Below, in pieces: positions 44,649-55,815 of a stretch of 64,000 nucleotides of DNA. This DNA comes from Lotus japonicus. Its lineage: Eukaryota; Streptophyta; Magnoliopsida; Fabales; Fabaceae. A model generated the notes under the pieces. That model made no database searches and was not told where the DNA came from. It worked only from the letters and a program-made list of their open reading frames with translations. The DNA lies in the NCBI RefSeq assembly GCF_012489685.1, contig NC_080045.1, positions 5,585,001-5,649,000 on the forward strand. Reading direction: 5' to 3'. A program made the position numbers and the translations under genes. Position 1 is the stretch's first letter. Each line of letters starts with the position of its first letter.

Positions 44649-47600
44649 TCAATTTGCATATTGCATATTGATTCTTTCTCTTAAGTCAGAGAATCTGCCT
44701 TCCAGTAGTGGTTTAGTCAAAATGTCAGCAAGTTGATCTTCAGTGTGAACATAAGACATATCAATGTGTCCTTTCCCAACTAGATCTCTGATGAAATGAT
44801 GCTTAATCATAATGTGCTTTGTTCTTGAGTGTTGAACTGGATTCTTCGCAATATTTATAGCACTTGTATTGTCACATAATAGAGGTATGTGATTTTCATG
44901 AATGTTGTAGTCTTCAAGTTGATGTTTGATCCATAGGAGTTGAGTGCAACATGAACTTGCTGCTACGTACTCAGCTTCAGCTGTAGATAGAGATATAGTA
45001 CTTTGCCTTTTGCTAGACCAAGAAACTAAACAATTTCCTAGAAATTGACATCCTCCACTGGTGCTTTTTCGTTCTACTCTGTCTCCAGCATAGTCAGTAT
45101 CACAGTATCCACTTAACCTGAAATCATTTCCTTTCTCATACAATAGACCAAGATTAGCAGTACCAATTAGGTATCTAAAGATTCGTTTAACAGCACTGAG
45201 ATGAGATTGTTGAGGATTTACCTGGAATCTGGCACATAGGCAAACACTGAACATGATGTCTGATCTGCTTGAGGTAAGGTACAATAGAGATCCTATCATT
45301 CCTCGGTACGATGTTGGATCAACCGGAGAGCTTTCATCATTTTTGTCAAGGACAGTGTTTGGATACATAGGAGTGCTCATTTTGTTTGAGTTTTGCATGT
45401 TGTATTTTTTGAGCATATCCTTGATGTATTTAGTCTGATGTATATAGATCTCGTCCTTCTCTTGCTTGATTTGAAGACCAAGAAAGAATTTCAGTTCTCC
45501 CATCATACTCATCTCGAATTCGCTTTGCATGAGAGTCGAAAATTCCTTGCATAGGTTATCACTCGTGGCTCCAAAGATGATATCATCAACGTATAATTGT
45601 ACAAGGATGTAGTCATCTTTCAGTTGCTTTCTGAATAGGGTGTTGTCGATCTGTCCTCTTGAGAAACCGTTTTCATGAGAAAGCTGCTTAAGCGATCGTA
45701 CCACGCCCTTGGAGCTTGTTTTAGCCCATAGAGAGCTTTCTTGAGTTTGAACACATGCTCGGAGGAGGATGGTTCCTCAAAACCTGGAGGCTGCTTCACA
45801 TAGACTTCCTCTTCTATTACTCCATTTAGAAAAGCACTTTTGACATTCATTTGATATAGTTTAATGGAGTGTTGACATGCAAAGGCTAAGAGAATACGAA
45901 TAGCTTCAATTCTGGCCACTGGAGCAAAGGTTTCAGTGCAATCAATTCCTTCTTGTTGATTGTACCGTTGAGCTACAAGTCTTGCTTTGTTCCTTGTCAC
46001 TTTTCCATGTTCATCCATCTTGTTTCTGAAAACCCACTTGGTACCAATGATTGATTTTCCTTTTGGTTTGGGTACAAGTGTCCAGACTTTACTTCTTTCA
46101 AATTGATTCAATTCTTCTTGCATGGCTAGGATCCATCCTTCATCTTGTAGGGCTTCTTCTACAGTTTTGGGTTTAATCTCTGAAATAAATGCACTGTTGG
46201 ATTCTTCTCTGAAGGCTGACCTTGTCTTGACTTTTTCTAAGACACTTCCAATAATCTGTTCCGGTGGATGATCGGATTTGTATTTCCAATCCCTTGGTAG
46301 AGAAATACCACTGGAGGTCATGACTTGATCAGACTGTTCTTGAGCTTCTGATTGTGGAGCAGTGGACTGCTCTGTAGGTGAGATATCTGAAGGTTGAGCT
46401 TCTTTGGAGATATCGTCATCTTCTAGATCAGATAGGTCAAGATTTAGAAAGTGTCTTTCCAAACGATCAGTTGATACGTTTGGGTGATCGTCAAACTTGA
46501 CGTTTGTGGATTCTTCTACTGCTTTCATTCTAGAGTTGAAAACTCTGTACGCTTTAGAGTGAGTAGAGTATCCTAAGAGAATTCCTTGATCAGATTTGTT
46601 GTCGAACTTTCCAATGTTGACTTTAGTATTGAGTATGAAGCATTTGCACCCAAAAGGATGAAAGTACGAAACAGTAGGAAGTCTTCCACGCCATAGTTCA
46701 TAAGGAGTTTTCTTCATCATAGGCCTCATGGATATTCTGTTCTGAATGTAGCATGCAGTTTCAATGGCTTCAGCCCAAAAGTATTTGGGTAGTGAGGTTT
46801 CACTCAGCATCGTTCGTGCCATTTCTTGAAGTGACTTGTTCTTCCGTTCGGCAACTCCGTTTTGCGGAGGAGTTCTAGGAGCAGAGAACTGATGGGTTAT
46901 CTCTTCTTGTTCACATAATTTTTCAAAGTCTTCATTTACAAATTCTCCTCCTCTATCACTGCGAATGGTTGTAATGCAGTATCCCTTTTCATTTTGAACT
47001 CTTTTGCTGAATATCTTGAACGCTCGAAAGGTTTCATCTTTACTTGTCAGGAAGAAAACCCAATAGAATCTTGTGTAGTCATCGATTATGACAAGACAAT
47101 ATCTTCTTCCAGAAATACTAGCTACTCTAGTAGGATCAAACAAATCCATGTGTAACAGATCCAGAGGTTTGCTGGTGCTAACAAAGTTTTTAGCATGACA
47201 GGAGGTACGATGTTGTTTGCTTTGAACACAAGCAGAACATGTAACATCAGATTTGATATTAAGTTTTGGCAGACCACGTACTGAGTCATTACTTATGATT
47301 TTAATGATGGTCCTTAAGGAAGCATGCCCTAGCTTCCTGTGCCAAAGCGATGTACTGTCCTCTTATGATACTAGACATGTTACATTTTGATCTGCTAGGT
47401 TTTCCAAGTTCGTCTTATATAGATTCCCTTGTCTCTGAGCTTCAAATATGATCTTGTCATCGATATCAGTGACACTACACTTCACTTTATTAAAGGAAAC
47501 AATGAACCCACTATCACATAATTGACGTATGCTAAGTAGATTGTGTTTTAATCCTTCAACCAATAGAACATTACCAATCACGGGAAGAGGTTCCTTACCA

Positions 47601-47745
47601 ACATTACCTTCTCCAATAATGAGTCCCTTCTGATTTCCTCCAAAGGTAACTGATCCACCATTTCTTTTAGTTTGGACTTTTGGGAACATAGACTTTTCTC
47701 CCTTCATGTGACGCGAGCATCCACTGTCCAGGTAATGTTCTTCTG
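44649..47745 (-). pseudogene. SIRE-1 pol (PR-INT-RT-RH), broken
   Basis: Reading on minus: protease active site [10 protein letters not shown] at about 47735-47706, then integrase zinc region ([10 protein letters not shown]), integrase core ([24 protein letters not shown]), RT N-terminal part ([17 protein letters not shown]), RT palm YVDDIIFG near 45590 and RNase H (CDTDYAGD, STAEAEYVA) to the stop at 44649. Breaks seen: one in-frame TAA at 47363-47365 between protease and integrase, and a frame change near 45640-45700 within RT. Function would be polyprotein processing, integration and reverse transcription. Confidence 0.8.
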
Positions 47746-48400
47746 CTTCTTCAATCCTTCGTCATGAGCCAGCTCTATTTCATGAACCTTCAGAGATCCC
47801 AGGAGGTCTTCCAATCTCAAGGTGCTGAGATCTTTAGCTTCTTGAATGGCTGTGACTTTAGGTCTCCATCTTCTAGGAAGGCATCTTAGAATCTTTGTGA
47901 TTTGATCAACGTTTTCGTATTTGCGATCAAGATTCCTCAGCCCATTGACAATGGTTTGGAATCTTCCAAACATGTCATCAATGCTTTCATTTTCTTTCAT
48001 CTTGAAGGTTTCATATTCAGCCACAAGTAGACTTACTTTGGCTTGTCTGACATTTGTCGTACCTTCATATGCCAACCCTAGAGCTTCCCAGACTTCTTTG
48101 GCCGTTGCTAAGCCATCAACCTTATCCAACTGAGATTTGCGCACATAATAGGAATAGTTTAGCTCTAGCATTAAGTTGATAATCCTTGCGTTGTGCTTCT
48201 GTCAGTTGATCCTTCTTTCTTGGTTCTCCAGCATCATCTTTGTGAACGATGTTGCCATTTTCAATGATGTCCCAAAGCTTATAGTTTGAGGACTCAATGA
48301 ATAGTTGCATGTGGGTCTTCCAGTAAAGATACTCAGTTCTATCAAAGAATGGAGGCTTGTTGGTGGATGAGCCCGTAGCTATTGCTAAATCTTCTGCCAT
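47704..48400 (-). pseudogene. SIRE-1 gag, frameshifted, C-terminal half deleted
   Basis: ATG at 48400 (MAEDLAIATG). The N-terminal gag core has YLYWKTHMQLFIES and KLWDIIENG, then a frame change near 48150, then KVDGLATAKEVWEALG and FQTIVNGLR to about 47760. It passes directly into the protease active-site region: the zinc knuckle and the rest of gag, which occupy about 1 kb in SIRE-3, are missing. Capsid function is lost. Confidence 0.75.
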
Positions 48401-48446
48401 GGATCTTTACTCTACACCTGTTAAGATGTTAGTTTCTAGAGACAAA

Positions 48447-48460
48447 GCTTTGATACCAAT
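48447..48460 (-). other. SIRE-1 primer-binding site
   Basis: On minus ATTGGTATCAAAGC, one base different from the usual initiator-Met tRNA complement (TTGGTATCAGAGC), directly after the LTR end. Confidence 0.7.
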
Positions 48461-49010
48461 TGAGTTGCAAATAAGTAACACAAGAAAGGGGGGTTTGAAT
48501 TGTGTTCTTGAAAATTGCTTCGTTTTAAAGAAAAGATTATTAGTTCTTTGATAAAAACGTTCACGTGTGACTTTTCACAAACTGTTTAGTGCAGCGGAAG
48601 TAAAACAGTAAATAGGACAGAACGATCAGCACACAGAGATTTATACTGGTTCACCCTAAACGATTGGGCTACGTCCAGTACTTGGCCACCACCAAGATTT
48701 TCACTAGCAAGTATCAAGGACTGCTCCAATACAAGTATTAGACAAGACTTCTCCAAGTATTATCACGGACTTCTCCAAGTATTCTGCAGGACTCCTCCTA
48801 TAAGTATTGTACCGGACTTCTCCAAAATCTCACAAAGATTTATATCACTCTACAGAGATTCTCTTCTTTCAAGAGTAAGGGTAGAGACTTTAAAGCACTG
48901 GAACTCTAAGTGTTTGGGATCAAATATGACTATGGAATCACTTAGAAGTTATTACTAGAGTGTAAAGTGAATATAGAGATATGACTCTTGTAAGGTACGA
49001 GGTATCCTCT

Positions 49011-49375
49011 TGTAGGATCACGCGCTTACCACTACGCCAAAACCAATTGGTGTTAGTGAGGGCGCAACGTTATTTCTTATAGCGTAGCAGACAGCGCCCA
49101 GTTTCGAATGCTACCTGCAGGCAGGATGCTGGCCCACCTGGACCCAACAATCCCCCCCCCAGCACCTGCCAGCCAAACTAGCTGCACAGCATGCCTTCCG
49201 TGGGATTCGAACACGGGACCTGGCTCTGATACCACTTGTAGGATCACGCGCTTACCACTACGCCAAAACCAATTGGTGTTAGTGAGGGCGCAACGTTATT
49301 TCTTATAGCGTAGCAGACAGCGCCCAGTTTCGAATGCTACCTGCAGGCAGGATGCTGGCCCACCTGGACCCAACA
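49011..49375 (-). mobile_element. TRIM (365 bp) with 139-bp terminal direct repeats
   Basis: Two identical 139-bp repeats (49011-49149, 49237-49375), each TGTAGGATCAC to CCCAACA on plus, flank an 87-bp interior. CCTCT at 49006-49010 and 49376-49380 is the target duplication. On the minus strand the interior starts AG-TGGTATCAGAGC (initiator tRNA complement) and ends in a G9 polypurine tract next to the repeat. No coding capacity. Perfect identity of the repeats implies recent insertion. Confidence 0.9.
49202..49265 (-). promoter_or_regulatory. tRNA-like A and B boxes across the TRIM LTR/interior border
   Basis: On minus, TGGCGTAGTGG (49255-49265) fits the pol III A box and GTTCGAATCCC (49202-49212) fits the B box, about 42 bases apart. 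The primer-binding site lies between them. This resembles a tRNA-derived promoter; transcription is not shown. Confidence 0.5.
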
Positions 49376-50084
49376 CCTCTTTCACTTGGCAGAATTTATG
49401 GCTTGTGTTTGACACTTAGGAATATCTGCTTGAGCTTTGAATGTAGTTGAGAGATTTGAAATGAATGCCTGAATTCTCTGAGTTAATTCTTGTGTCTTCA
49501 GATCTACAAGAGTGCCTTAAATACTTGTATTGCTAGTGTTGTAGCCGTTGAGATATAAGATGCAACCATTGAGATAGTCGTTGTGAGTTGATATCGGACC
49601 GTTGATTCAAATGGCTTGGTTGGTAGCTTCATTAAATGTTACTTCTGAAGCAAGTCTATCATTTAGCTCAAGAGGTGATGTTTGTCAGCTAGTAGGTGGT
49701 GATAGACTTTGGGCTACTTTTCAGACAAGAGACAATTTGGCAATTTGATGTTGACATCTTGAATTTTTCCTCGTTGGTCAGCGTGCATTTTCCTTAAAGC
49801 AAACTTGTCTTCATGTGATCTAGTTTGAATGAAATTCAAGTGGTTGTCATTTGTTATGAATGTGGGACAGCCGGTTGAAATCAAACTAAAGCTTTGGCGC
49901 TCAAAAATACTTCTTGATATATCTGACTGATGACGTGGCGTTGAACGGTCAGAGTCTTCAAACTAGGGTACTGTAGGAGCATGGTTACTTCCAATTTCTG
50001 AGGAGCAAGTATCTTTTTAATAATTGATTGAACGTTGACGCGTGTGACATACTGCCAAGTTTCTCCTGAAATTTAGAACGTTAT

Positions 50085-51098
50085 TGTTGGTCAATTCGCA
50101 AGTGTACGAATACCTCCGGGTTTTAAAATATCGAACCACAGGGATTGTGAGTGAGAATTGTTGATTTAAGCCTAAAGTTTGCAGGTTCTTAAAACAGTAA
50201 AATTCAGAAATTGGTTTTGGTTGATTGTGACTAAGGTTTTGCAAAAGAGCAATGTTGAAAATGATGTAAATAACAATTGATGGAAAATTGCCTTGGGTTG
50301 TTGATCATCTAATCCACTTTAGTTCACCTATCCTATGCATGTGAAACCTTGATTTATCTCTTGTTGTTATAGCCTATGTACTTACTAGTTGATTCCTCAC
50401 AAAAGTAATTCTCTCAAACTGAAAGATAAGCCCAATTCCTTGTGTACTTAAACATTCATAAGAGGTAAATAAGCATGTATATTCAGGCCAACAAAACCCC
50501 ACCCTTACTCTATGCCTAGAAGCAAGTATAGAAGGATCTATTTCAATTCATGTCCCTAAATCATAACAAACTTCCATTTGATTATAATCTAGCCTATAGC
50601 AAAGGTGCACCAAAGCTAAACATGCAATAAGGAATTGAAATACAAAATTGAATCAAGACTCATGCATAGAGATAGGATTTAACAAACTAAAACTTTATAG
50701 AATCTCTCAACCCAAAGCAAAAAGGAACTAGCCACTCATGGCTAGTAAATTCATAAAGAAAATGTAAAGAAAACCTGAGAAAAAATACAAGTTGGAAGCC
50801 TCCCTTGGCCCCAAAGTTCTCCTCAGCTCTCACACTTGATCAAAAATGAGTAAAATGTCCAAATGTATCAAAGAAATTGGCCTAAGCCTTATTTATAGGC
50901 AAAATAAACGAGGCTGGGCGCTCAGGCGCCAATTCTGAGCGCCTGAGCGCCAATTGCATGTTAAAAAACATGCTTCTGGACCTAATTGGCGCCTAGGCGC
51001 CAATTCCCAGCGCCTAGGCGCTTAAGCTCGCCTGAAAAGGACTTTTTGGCTTCTGAAACTCCTCTTTTCAATCCTCTTTAAGTTCTCCTTCAATTCCA
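50085..51098. mobile_element. family-R1 LTR, second copy, interrupted by SIRE-2
   Basis: Starts TGTTGGTCAATTCGCAAGTG after GTTAT (50080-50084, candidate target duplication) and follows the copy at 41035 up to TTCAATTCCA, where SIRE-2 begins. It carries a shorter GGCGCC palindrome array (50920-51030). The remainder should lie to the right of the window. Confidence 0.75.
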
Positions 51099-52373
51099 TG
51101 AAGGTATGAAAAACGGTAGAAAGGGGGGGTTTGAATAACGTTTTCAGTATAAAACTTCCACCTTAAAGATTTTGACAAATCTTTCGAGAACTCAAGTGCT
51201 AAAGATAAGAGATAGAAAAGCACACAAGGATTTTATCCTGGTTCACTTGATAAATCACTCAAGCTACTCCAGTCCATCCGTTAAGGTGATTTCTTCCTTC
51301 TTAGAATGAAGGCAATCCACTAATCAGGTAAGAGTTACAACTGCACTTGAAACCTACAAGTGACTAACAATTACACTGACTTAGCTCACACTAAGATTCA
51401 CTCTCTTAGTCTTCTCTAGGATCCGATCAACCTTGATCTCCTAAAGGAACTAAACAAACTGTTTATCAAAGAATTGTTTACAAGAGATTTGCTTCTAAAA
51501 AGCTAATAGTAAACTCAATGAATTTCAGATGAAAGAAAACTTAGAAGATTTTGAATATGTCTTGCGTATGTGAATGCTTCTAGCCGTTTCTTTCAGTCTT
51601 CAGCCTCTTTATATACTCCAAGGATTAGGGTTGAGCGTTGCATGGGAAATGCTACCGTTGGAGGGCAGTTCTGGAAAATCCAGCTTCTGCTGTGGCTGAG
51701 AACGTTAGGTAGGTCGTCAGGAAGGTACAGTTGCTTTTGTACTTGGATAGCGACGCGACCTTTAAACCTAGAAGACTTCTGATCAGGGGAATGCTTCATA
51801 TTGGAACTTGTGAAGCCGGTTGATCAGAGTCAGAGGGAAAGCACAGATCCTCTGACCATTGTATCTTCTGATTCTGAACTCAGAGGGAAGAACATGGCCT
51901 TCAGAGTTTCTTGCTTCTGGACTTCAGAGTTTCCACTATTCAGCTTCTGTATCTTCAGAGTCTTCTACACCATCAGAACATCTGAGCCTTCAGTGTTTCT
52001 TGGTTATCAGACTATCTGGATCTTCAGAGTCTTCTACACCATCAGAACATCTGAGCCTTCAGTGTTTCTTGGTTATCAGACTTTCTGGATCTTCAGAGCT
52101 TCTAGTGACTGAGTCCTCATCAGAGTTTGTATAACTTCAGAACTTCTGAAGCTTTTCCACTGTTCATACTGAACATGGTGAATGCGAAAGCGTTGCTTGG
52201 GTCACTCTTTATACACAGTGCTTCTGATTTGTGTGAGATTGAGTTGAGGTCAGAGCCTGTAAATAGCACACTCAGAAAAACACGTTAGAGTACCACAATT
52301 GTTCATATCAAAAGGTTAACTTGTAATCATCAAAACATAGAGTTGTACTACTAGATCAAAACTTGATCTTACA
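51099..52373 (-). repeat. SIRE-2 3' LTR
   Basis: Plus text TGAAGGTATGAAAAACGG to TTGATCTTACA, followed by the polypurine tract complement ATCTCCCCCTTTTTGATG. 1275 bp. TATATAAAG on minus at 51607-51615. Inside, a 69-bp unit is duplicated (51951-52019, 52020-52088). It is the inverted counterpart of the SIRE-3 LTR. Confidence 0.85.
51951..52088. repeat. 69-bp tandem duplication in the SIRE-2 LTR
   Basis: Two adjacent 69-base units beginning ATCTTCAGAGTCTTCTACAC differ at one or two positions; the SIRE-3 LTR has a single unit. Confidence 0.9.
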
Positions 52374-52624
52374 ATCTCCCCCTTTTTGATGATGACAAAA
52401 CTAAGATTTTTGATGAACAATTCTTAAACATCAAACTGAATTCACTCAGAGTTTAGAGATATAGAATAAGACTTATCCTGATGTGAATAGTTTATCTTGC
52501 TCATTCTGAATTCAAGTCACTGCTTGATTCTGAGCTTAGCTCCCCCTGAATCTAATACTTGATGAAAACGTTAGTAAAGTCTAGATTCTGAGCTAAATGA
52601 TATAAGAGTTCATAGTGAAAAACT
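52374..52624 (-). mobile_element. SIRE-2 internal remnant next to its 3' LTR
   Basis: Polypurine tract and 250 bases of non-coding 3' internal sequence with CTCCCCCTGAATC-type words. It ends AAACT (52620-52624), the candidate target duplication for SIRE-3. The rest of SIRE-2 should follow SIRE-3. Confidence 0.7.
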
Positions 52625-53832
52625 TGTAAGATCAAGTTTTGATCTAGTAGTACAACTCTATGTTTTGATGATTACAAGTTAACCTTTTGATATGAACAAT
52701 TGTGGTACTCTAACGTGTTTTTCTGAGTGTGCTATTTACAGGCTCTGACCCTGACTCAATTTCACACAAATCAGAAGCACTGTGTATAAAGGGTAACCCA
52801 AGCAACGCTTTCGCATTCACCATGTTCAGTATGAACAGTGGAAAAGCTTCAGAAGATCTGAAGCTATACAAACTCTGATGAGGACTCAGTCGCTAGAAGC
52901 TCTGAAGATCCAGAAGTTCTGACAACCAAGAAACACTGAAGGTTCAGATGTTCTGATGGTGTAGAAGACTCTGAAGATCCAGAAGCTGAATAGTGGAAAC
53001 TCTGAAGTCCAGAAGCAAGAAACTCTGAAGGCCATGTTCTTCCCTCTGAGTTCAGAATCAGAAGATACAATGGTCAGAGGATCTGTGCTTTCCCTCTGAC
53101 TCTGATCAACCGGCTTCACAAGTTCCAATACGAAGCATTCCTCTGATCAGAAGTCTCCTAGGTTAAAAGGTCAAGTCGCTATCCAAGTACAAAAGCAAGT
53201 GTACCTTCCTGACGACCTACCTAACGTTCTCAGCCACAGCAGAAGCTGGATTTTCCAGAACTGCCCTCCAACGGTAGCATTTCCATGCAACGCTCAACCC
53301 TAATCCTTGGAGTATATATAGAGGCTGAAGATTGAAAGAAGCGGCTAAGAAACTAAAAAGAAGCAATACACACGCGCAAGACATATTCTAAGCTTTCTTT
53401 CATCTTGTAATTTATTTAGTTTACACTCAGCTTATTCAGAAGCAAACCCTTGTAAACACCAACCTCAAACAGTTGTTTGATTTTTCCTTTAGGAGATCAA
53501 GGTTGATCGGATCCTAGAGAAGACTAAGAGAGTGAATCTTAGTGTGAGCTAAGTCAGTGTAATTGTTAGTCACTTGTAGGTTTCAAGTGCAGTTGTAACT
53601 CTTACCTGATTAGTGGATTGCCTTCATTCTAAGAAGGAAGAAATCACCTTAACGGGTGGACTGGAGTAGCTTGAGTGATTTATCAAGTGAACCAGGATAA
53701 AATCCTTGTGTACTTTTCTATCTCTATCTTTTGCACTTAGTTCTCGAAAAGATTTGTTAAAATCTTTAAGGTGGTAGTTTTGTACTGAAAACGTTATTCA
53801 AACCCCCCTTTCTACCGTTTTTCATACCTTCA
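52625..53832 (+). repeat. SIRE-3 5' LTR
   Basis: TGTAAGATCAAG to CATACCTTCA, 1208 bp, next to the primer site. TATATATAG at 53313-53321 is a good TATA box. It is complementary to the SIRE-2 LTR across a 251-bp spacer. Confidence 0.85.
53313..53321 (+). promoter_or_regulatory. TATA box of the SIRE-3 LTR
   Basis: TATATATAG within GGAGTATATATAGAGGC, 510 bases before the LTR end, conserved in inverted form in SIRE-2. Confidence 0.65.
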
Positions 53833-53833
53833 A

Positions 53834-53846
53834 TTGGTATCAGAGC
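53834..53846 (+). other. SIRE-3 primer-binding site
   Basis: TTGGTATCAGAGC, the complement of the initiator methionine tRNA 3' end, starting one base after the LTR. Confidence 0.85.
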
Positions 53847-53904
53847 GCAAGTTCTGATTACCACACCTAACAGTGTTCAGTGATCCGGGCCGGTGTGAAA
53901 AACA

Positions 53905-55815
53905 ATGGCTGCCACCACCAGTGAAACTCAAAGAGATGGTTACAACGCAAAGCCTCCTATGTTCGACGGTCAAAGGTTCGAATATTGGAAAGATAGACTG
54001 GAAAGTTTCTTTCTGGGTTTCGATGCAGATCTCTGGGATATTATTGTGGATGGCTATGAGCGTCCAGTTGATGCAGATGGCAAAAAGATCCCAAGGTCAG
54101 AGATGTCTGCAGATCAAAAGAAGCTGTACTCACAACATCATAAAGCAAGAGCAATTCTTCTAAGTGCTATCTCCTATGAGGAGTACCAGAAGATTACAGA
54201 TCGTGAGTTTGCTAAAGGCATTTTTGATTCTCTGAAGATGTCTCATGAAGGAAACAAGAAAGTCAAAGAATCAAAGGCATTGTCTTTGATCCAAAAGTAT
54301 GAATCCTTCATCATGGAGCCAAATGAGTCCATTGAAGAAATGTTCTCCAGATTTCAACTGCTTGTAGCTGGCATACGTCCTCTCAACAAGAGCTACACAA
54401 CAAAAGATCACGTCATAAGGGTCATCAGGTGTCTTCCTGAAAGTTGGATGCCTTTGGTGACTTCAATAGAGCTCACGAGAGATGTTGAGAATATGAGTTT
54501 AGAAGAACTCATCAGCATTTTGAAATGCCATGAGCTGAAGCGCTCAGAGATGCAAGATCTGAGGAAAAAGTCCATAGCCTTGAAATCCAAATCTGAAAAG
54601 GCTAAGGTTGAGAAGTCAAAGGCTCTTCAAGCTGAAGAAGAAGAATCTGAAGAAGCATCAGAAGATTCTGATGAAGATGAGCTGACTCTGATCTCCAAGA
54701 GACTCAACCGCATCTGGAAGCACAGGCAGAGCAAGTTCAAAGGCTCTGGAAAGGCAAGAGGAAAGTCTGAATCCTCAGGTCAGAAGAAGTCATCAATCAA
54801 GGAAGTCACTTGCTTTGAGTGCAAAGAATCAGGGCACTACAAAAGTGACTGTCCAAAATTGAAGAAGGACAAGAAGCCAAAGAAGCACTTCAAGACCAAG
54901 AAGAGTCTGATGGTGACATTCGATGAATCAGAGTCAGAGGATGTTGACTCTGATGGTGAAGTCCAAGGACTCATGGCTATTGTCAAAGACAAAGGAACAG
55001 AGTCAAAGGAAGCTGTTGACTCTGACTCAGAATCAGAAGGAGATCCAGACTCTGACGATGAAAATGAGGTATTTGCTTCCTTCTCTACCTCTGAACTGAA
55101 ACATGCTTTGTCTGATATCATGGATAAGTATAACTCCTTGTTGTCTAAGCATAAGAAGCTGAAAAAGAACTTATCTGCTGTTTCTAAAACTCCTTCTGAA
55201 CATGAGAAAATCATATCTGATTTGAAAAATGATAACCATGCTTTAGTTAATTCTAACTCTGTGCTTAAGAATCAAATTGCAAAGTTAGAAGAAGTTATTG
55301 CCTGCGATGCCTCTGATAGTAAGCATGAATCTAAGTATGAAAAATCTTTTCAAAGATTCCTGGCTAAAAGCGTAGATAGAAGCTTAATGGCTTCAATGAT
55401 CTATGGTGTAAGCAGAAATGGAATGCATGGCATTGGCTATTCTAAACCAATTAGAAATGAGCCTTCTATGTCTAAAGCTAAATCCTTGTATGAATGCTTT
55501 GTTCCCTCTGGTACCATATTGCCTGATCCTGTACCTGCTGAAGTTGCTAAAAACCCTCTTAAAAAGGGATCTTTCTCTATGACTAAATATCATGCAAATA
55601 TTCCTTTAAAATATCATGTTGAGACACCCAAGGTGATCAGAACCTTTGGAGTAACTAACAAAAGAGGACCCAGAAAGTGGGTACCTAAGGACAAGATTAT
55701 CTATGTTGCAGATATCCTTGATAGCTCCACTGAAACACCAATCATGGTATCTGGACAGTGGATGCTCGCGTCACATGACGGGAGAAAAGCGTATGTTCCG
55801 AGAGCTGAAACTTAA
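53905..55815 (+). CDS. SIRE-3 Gag
   Basis: Open frame of 636 residues from ATG 53905. The N-terminal capsid-like domain includes [13 protein letters not shown] and [10 protein letters not shown]; the central gag domain has [11 protein letters not shown] and IRCLPESW. A Lys/Glu/Ser-rich linker precedes a CX2CX4HX4C zinc knuckle at about residues 303-316 ([14 protein letters not shown]), then come an acidic Ser-rich stretch, a coiled coil (about 390-470) and a C-terminal tail. It forms the virus-like particle and packages RNA. The last 161 bases overlap the open pol frame, which is +1 relative to gag, so pol needs a frameshift or separate initiation. Length and intactness suggest recent activity. 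Confidence 0.9.
   Translation: MAATTSETQRDGYNAKPPMFDGQRFEYWKDRLESFFLGFDADLWDIIVDGYERPVDADGKKIPRSEMSADQKKLYSQHHKARAILLSAISYEEYQKITDREFAKGIFDSLKMSHEGNKKVKESKALSLIQKYESFIMEPNESIEEMFSRFQLLVAGIRPLNKSYTTKDHVIRVIRCLPESWMPLVTSIELTRDVENMSLEELISILKCHELKRSEMQDLRKKSIALKSKSEKAKVEKSKALQAEEEESEEASEDSDEDELTLISKRLNRIWKHRQSKFKGSGKARGKSESSGQKKSSIKEVTCFECKESGHYKSDCPKLKKDKKPKKHFKTKKSLMVTFDESESEDVDSDGEVQGLMAIVKDKGTESKEAVDSDSESEGDPDSDDENEVFASFSTSELKHALSDIMDKYNSLLSKHKKLKKNLSAVSKTPSEHEKIISDLKNDNHALVNSNSVLKNQIAKLEEVIACDASDSKHESKYEKSFQRFLAKSVDRSLMASMIYGVSRNGMHGIGYSKPIRNEPSMSKAKSLYECFVPSGTILPDPVPAEVAKNPLKKGSFSMTKYHANIPLKYHVETPKVIRTFGVTNKRGPRKWVPKDKIIYVADILDSSTETPIMVSGQWMLASHDGRKAYVPRAET

Larger units (their letters stand above)
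38733..50084 (-). mobile_element. SIRE-1, Ty1/copia SIRE/Maximus-type, minus strand, nested
   Basis: 3' LTR (38733-39964), polypurine tract, envelope-like third ORF (split), pol, gag, primer site and 5' LTR (48461-50084, incomplete). The lineage is given by the copia order PR-INT-RT-RH, an extra ORF after pol, the TTGGTATCA primer site and the CTCCCCCTTTTTGAT tract. It carries two later insertions (41035-42462 and 49011-49375), and its 5' LTR is broken at 50085 by another element. Coding parts contain frameshifts and stops, so it is not autonomous. Confidence 0.85.
48461..50084 (-). repeat. SIRE-1 5' LTR, incomplete, carrying a TRIM
   Basis: Matches 38733-39964 from TGAGTTGCAAATAAG up to AACGTTAT, where family-R1 sequence starts. 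The last roughly 115 bases of the LTR are displaced beyond the window. It has two extra segments relative to the left LTR: the TRIM at 49011-49375 and about 105 bases near 49640-49745 bounded by an ATGTT repeat. Confidence 0.8.

Noticed and set aside
49202..49265. tRNA gene in the TRIM
   Set aside because: A and B boxes are present, but the acceptor and anticodon stems of a real tRNA could not be seen; recorded only as promoter-like boxes.
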